Positions 61,134 to 64,000 of a stretch of DNA of 64,000 nucleotides are shown in pieces. Within the stretch, counting starts at the first letter, position 1, and each line of letters starts with the position of its first letter. Location: assembly GCF_001499995.1 (NCBI RefSeq), contig NZ_LQIU01000022.1:1-64000 (forward strand), read 5' to 3'. The notes under the pieces were generated by a model. The model was not told the origin of the DNA. It worked only from the letters and a program-made list of their open reading frames with translations, and did no database searches. Source of the stretch: Mycobacterium sp. IS-1496. GTDB lineage: Bacteria; Actinomycetota; Actinomycetes; Mycobacteriales; Mycobacteriaceae. Made by a program: the position numbers and the translations under genes.

Positions 61134-61973
61134 ATGGGCGGTCGGGTCGACGGCAAGGTCGCGTTCATCACCGGTGCCGCACGCGGTCAGGGCCGCAGCC
61201 ATGCGATGCGTCTGGCCGAGGAGGGCGCCGACATCATCGCCGTGGACGTGTGCGGGCCGATCAGCAGCAACACCGAGATCCCGCCGGCCACCCCCGACGA
61301 CCTCGCCGAGACGGCCGATCTGGTCAAGGGGTTGAACCGCCGGATCGTCACCGCCGAGGTCGACGTCCGTGACTTCGGCGCCCTTGACGCCGTGGTGCGC
61401 ACCGGTGTCGAGCAGCTCGGCCGGCTCGACATCGTCGTGGCGAACGCCGGGATCGGCAACGGCGGTCAGACGCTCGACAAGACCAGCGAGGAAGACTGGC
61501 GCGACATGATCGACGTCAACCTGTCCGGCGTCTGGAAGACCGTCAAAGCCGCTGTGCCGCATCTACTCTCCGGCGGCCGCGGTGGTTCGATCATTCTCAC
61601 CAGCTCGGTCGGCGGACTCAAGCCCTATCCGCACACCGGCCACTACATCGCGGCCAAGCACGGGGTGATCGGCCTGATGCGGACCTTCGCGGTCGAACTG
61701 GGCCAGCATTCGATCCGGGTCAATGCGGTGTGCCCCACCAACGTCAACACACCACTGTTCATGAACGAGGGGACCAAGAAGCTGTTCCGTCCCGATCTGA
61801 AGAACCCGGGCGTCGACGACCTCGCCGTGGCGGCGAAGTTCATGCACGTGCTGCCCGTCGGCTGGGTGGAGCCGATCGACATCAGCAACGCCGTGCTGTT
61901 CCTGGCGTCGGACGAATCCCGTTATGTGACTGGCCTACCCGTGACCGTCGACGCCGGTAGCATGCTGAAGTAG
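61134..61973 (+). CDS. mycofactocin-type short-chain dehydrogenase/reductase
   Basis: A 279-residue SDR that fits the mycofactocin-coupled group best in this window: G-K-V-A-F-I-T-G-A-A-R-G-Q-G-R-S-H-A-M-R-L-A-E-E-G-A-D-I-I-A-V-D-V, then the insertion with P-A-T-P-D-D-L-A-E-T. Catalytic residues are in S-S-V-G-G and Y-I-A-A-K-H-G. It is expected to oxidise an alcohol with tightly bound NAD and mycofactocin as acceptor. The gene has its own promoter and TetR operator B. The LLM oxidoreductase follows 28 bases downstream. Confidence 0.88.
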   Translation: MGGRVDGKVAFITGAARGQGRSHAMRLAEEGADIIAVDVCGPISSNTEIPPATPDDLAETADLVKGLNRRIVTAEVDVRDFGALDAVVRTGVEQLGRLDIVVANAGIGNGGQTLDKTSEEDWRDMIDVNLSGVWKTVKAAVPHLLSGGRGGSIILTSSVGGLKPYPHTGHYIAAKHGVIGLMRTFAVELGQHSIRVNAVCPTNVNTPLFMNEGTKKLFRPDLKNPGVDDLAVAAKFMHVLPVGWVEPIDISNAVLFLASDESRYVTGLPVTVDAGSMLK

Positions 61974-62001
61974 CGCTTGTCGCCGGCCTCAGGAGCTCCG
62001 C

Positions 62002-62922
62002 GTGAAACTCGTGTTCAACCTGCCTCACATGCTGCGCCTCAAGGCCATGATGCAGCCGTGGGAGGCGTCGGTCACCGGCGCGGACCAGACCCGGATGGCC
62101 AAGTGCGCGGACGCCTGGGGTTACGACATGATCGCCGTCCCGGAACATTTCGTGATCCCCAACGATCACGTCGAACTGTCGGGGCCGCACTATCTGCAAT
62201 CCACGGTGGCGCAGGCCTACCTCGCAGGGGCGACCGAACACATCCGGCTGAACTCCTGCATCACGGTGCTGCCGCTGCAGCATCCGATCGTCCTCGCCAA
62301 GGCGCTGGCCACCGCGGACTGGATGAGCGGCGGCAGGATGATGGTGACGTTCGGTGTGGGTTGGCTGGAAAAGGAATTCGAGCTACTCGGGGTGCCGTTT
62401 CACGAACGCGGCCGGATGGCGGACGAGTACCTGGCCGCGATCATCGAACTGTGGACCAGCGACTCTCCCAGCTTCCAGGGGAAGTACGTGTCGTTCGACG
62501 ACGTCGCCTTCGAGCCGAAGCCGGTGCAGAAGCCGCACCTGCCGGTGTGGATCGGCGGGGACGCCGACGCGGCGCTGCGCCGGGCGGCGAAGTACGCGTC
62601 GGGGTGGTGGTCGTTCCTCACCCCACCCGAGAAGATCGCCGAACGCCTCGAGTTCATCAGATCTCAACCGGGGTACGACGGTCGGCCGTTCGACGTCGTC
62701 CACGGCCTCGGCACGACGAGGGTCGGGGAAGGGCATGTGGCACAGGACGATCCGCATGGCCGCCCCGGCATGAACGCCGCACAGATCGTGGACCGCCTCT
62801 GCTGGCTCGGCGAGCAGGGCGTCACCGTCAGCGCCGTCCCGCTACCTCCGGTCAGCGGCGTCGACGAATACCTCGACTACGCCCAGTGGGTGGTCGAAGA
62901 GATCAAACCCCAAGTGCCCTGA
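62002..62922 (+). CDS. LLM-class (luciferase-like, probably F420-dependent) oxidoreductase
   Basis: A 306-residue TIM-barrel protein of the luciferase-like superfamily. Typical segments are W-G-Y-D-M-I-A-V-P-E-H-F, I-R-L-N-S-C-I-T-V-L-P-L-Q-H-P, G-G-R-M-M-V-T-F-G-V-G-W-L, and P-V-W-I-G-G-D-A-D-A-A-L-R-R-A-A. Mycobacterial members of this type mostly use coenzyme F420, but FMN cannot be excluded. The GTG at 62002 has AGGAG upstream. It is probably co-transcribed with the SDR before it and under the same TetR control. It may reduce or oxidise a downstream product of the same pathway. Confidence 0.85.
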   Translation: MKLVFNLPHMLRLKAMMQPWEASVTGADQTRMAKCADAWGYDMIAVPEHFVIPNDHVELSGPHYLQSTVAQAYLAGATEHIRLNSCITVLPLQHPIVLAKALATADWMSGGRMMVTFGVGWLEKEFELLGVPFHERGRMADEYLAAIIELWTSDSPSFQGKYVSFDDVAFEPKPVQKPHLPVWIGGDADAALRRAAKYASGWWSFLTPPEKIAERLEFIRSQPGYDGRPFDVVHGLGTTRVGEGHVAQDDPHGRPGMNAAQIVDRLCWLGEQGVTVSAVPLPPVSGVDEYLDYAQWVVEEIKPQVP

Positions 62923-62926
62923 CGGG

Positions 62927-63706
62927 TCACAGCGCCAGCGAGAACCCGCCGTTGGCGCAGATCGTCTGCCCGGTGATCCACGACCCGTGGTCGCTGGCCA
63001 GCACCAGGGCGAGGTGGGTGACGTCATCCGGGACGCCCGGTCGGCGGATCGCATAGTTCTGCAGGATCGCCCTGGCCTGAGGGGAATCCCCGTGCTCGGC
63101 CCACAGCGATTCGGTGAGCGGCGTGCGCATCGTCCCCAGCGAGATGTTGTTGGCGGTGATCCCGAAGCGACCATTCTCCAGTGCGATCGAGCGCATGAGC
63201 CCTGCCGCACCCGCTTTCGCGGCGCCGTAGACCGCGCCGCCCGGGTCGCCGGTACGGCCCGCGTCGGAGACGATGGTCACAATGCGGCCCCACCCGTTGT
63301 CGACCATGGCCGGTAGCACGGCCCTGGTGCAGTGGAGGACGCCGTAGAGGTTGACTCGCAGGAACGGTTCCCAGTCGGCGGGGCCGGTCTCGGCGAACCG
63401 GCCACGGTAGGCGAAACCCTCCGAGCCCGCGTTGCCCGCGTTGTTGATCAGGATGTCGACCGGTGCGGCGTCCCCGACAGCCGTTGCGGCAGAGGCGTAG
63501 TCGGTGACGTCGAACGGCATGGCCTCCGCCGTCCCGCCGCGTTCGGTGATCTCGGCGACGACGCTCTGCGCGCGTTCGGCCCGTAGGTCGTTCACCAGCA
63601 CGTGCGCGCCCGCGGCCGCGAAGGCGACGGCCAGTCCGCGGCCGACGCCCTGGCCACCCCCGGTGACGAGGACCCGCCGTCCGTCGAGCGTGATCTCCAC
63701 CGTCAC
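62927..63706 (-). CDS. short-chain dehydrogenase/reductase (FabG-like)
   Basis: A 259-residue SDR. T-G-G-G-Q-G-V-G-R-G (about 16-25), N-N-A-G (near 95), V-S-D-A-G with the catalytic serine, and Y-G-A-A-K-A-G. Unlike the other three SDRs here it lacks the mycofactocin-type insertion, so it is an ordinary NAD(P)-dependent enzyme. The GTG at 63706 overlaps the stop of the universal stress protein gene (GTGA), with GAGGAGGA upstream, so it is translationally coupled to that gene. It is convergent with the LLM gene (4 bases between the ends). Confidence 0.83.
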   Translation of the reverse strand: MTVEITLDGRRVLVTGGGQGVGRGLAVAFAAAGAHVLVNDLRAERAQSVVAEITERGGTAEAMPFDVTDYASAATAVGDAAPVDILINNAGNAGSEGFAYRGRFAETGPADWEPFLRVNLYGVLHCTRAVLPAMVDNGWGRIVTIVSDAGRTGDPGGAVYGAAKAGAAGLMRSIALENGRFGITANNISLGTMRTPLTESLWAEHGDSPQARAILQNYAIRRPGVPDDVTHLALVLASDHGSWITGQTICANGGFSLAL

Positions 63707-64000
63707 CGTCGCTCCTCCTCCGGGGCATGCGCCCGCGTCACCATCACCGGAACCTGGCTGTGGTGCAGCAGGTTCATGCTGGTCGATCCCAACACCAACC
63801 CCGCCAGGGCGTTTCGACCCCGGCTGCCCACCACCACCAGTTGCGCGTCCGCGGCGTGGCTCAGCAGTGCCCGGGCCGGGGACATCGTCTCCACCACGCA
63901 CTCCGCGTCGACGTCGGGATGACGCTGCCGCCAGGCGTCCACGAGTTCGGTCAGCGCGGTCCACTCGGCGGCTTCCAGTGCTTCCCAGTCGATCAGGAAG
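63703..64000 (-). CDS. universal stress protein family, C-terminal part (runs off the window)
   Basis: The last 98 codons of a universal stress protein, open to the right edge. The ATP-binding signature V-V-V-G-S-R-G-R-N-A-L-A-G-L-V-L-G-S-T-S (G-2X-G-9X-G-S/T) is intact, followed by the usual H-H-S-Q-V-P-V-M-V-T strand. The N-terminal half and the start codon lie beyond the window. Whether it has one or two USP domains cannot be seen. It is coupled to the downstream SDR gene. Confidence 0.88.
   Translation of the reverse strand, partial: FLIDWEALEAAEWTALTELVDAWRQRHPDVDAECVVETMSPARALLSHAADAQLVVVGSRGRNALAGLVLGSTSMNLLHHSQVPVMVTRAHAPEEERR

Noticed and set aside
1..64000. tRNA, rRNA, CRISPR array, prophage, integrase or att site
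   Set aside because: I looked for these by eye on both strands and found no direct-repeat array, integrase, phage structural gene or recognisable tRNA. A tRNAscan or Infernal run would settle it.

Overview
The window reads as chromosome of a fast-growing mycobacterium (Mycolicibacterium type). The DNA is GC-rich. It carries a complete ESX-3 type VII secretion operon in canonical order, PE and PPE proteins, mycofactocin-type short-chain dehydrogenases, an F420-type luciferase-like oxidoreductase and IdeR-like iron boxes. Gene order around ESX-3 matches the Rv0269c-Rv0293c neighbourhood of M. tuberculosis (polD2-like, fadD2, fadE6, TetR, DUF2236, methyltransferase, eccA3 to eccE3). It is interrupted by genes that M. 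tuberculosis lacks there: an L-lactate dehydrogenase and a pyruvate-kinase-like protein. No rRNA, tRNA, CRISPR array or prophage was recognised. No gene-free stretch exceeds 300 bases.

Layout. 1-69: last codons of an IS30-like transposase at the left edge. 137-4785: alpha/beta hydrolase, FMN-binding split-barrel protein, pyruvate-kinase-like protein and divergent L-lactate dehydrogenase. 4771-19345 (minus): ESX-3, eccA3-eccB3-eccC3-PE5-PPE4-esxG-esxH-espG3-eccD3-mycP3-eccE3, mostly translationally coupled, with two IdeR-like boxes upstream at 19393-19437. 19478-29485: Rv0281-like methyltransferase, DUF2236 protein, TetR regulator, fadE6, small zinc-ribbon and helical proteins, an ADP-ribosylglycohydrolase, fadD2 and a LigD-polymerase-like gene. 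29637-33295: STAS protein, a 25-residue small ORF, a perfect 34-bp palindrome, a membrane protein, and a diguanylate cyclase-TenA-methyltransferase operon. 33440-38014: SQR-like flavoprotein, LysG-like regulator divergent from an NCS2 purine permease, and a BrkB-family membrane protein. 38089-42578: a 1386-residue hybrid histidine kinase / PP2C phosphatase / anti-sigma-type ATPase coupled to a small STAS protein. 42769-47436: PucR regulator, mmsA and a class III aminotransferase (probable beta-alanine/malonate-semialdehyde catabolism), with a striking inverted repeat between the last two. 47613-55934: GH13 (TreS-like) enzyme plus kinase-like protein, tandem-repeat hypothetical protein, M15 peptidase, CynX-type transporter with divergent GntR, and DUF899. 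55899-63706: a catabolic island of four SDRs, a duplicated carboxymuconolactone-decarboxylase-type protein, a P450, an LLM oxidoreductase and two TetR regulators, each TetR with its own palindromic operators. The window ends inside a universal stress protein gene.

The most interesting regions are the self-contained stress-signalling module (38089-42578), the TetR-controlled mycofactocin/F420-type island (55899-63706), the GH13 plus kinase-like pair (47613-51174) and several uncharacterised palindromes. Many genes appear to be leaderless, with a TANNNT -10 box 6-8 bases before the start codon. All identifications come from reading the sequence; no database search was run.
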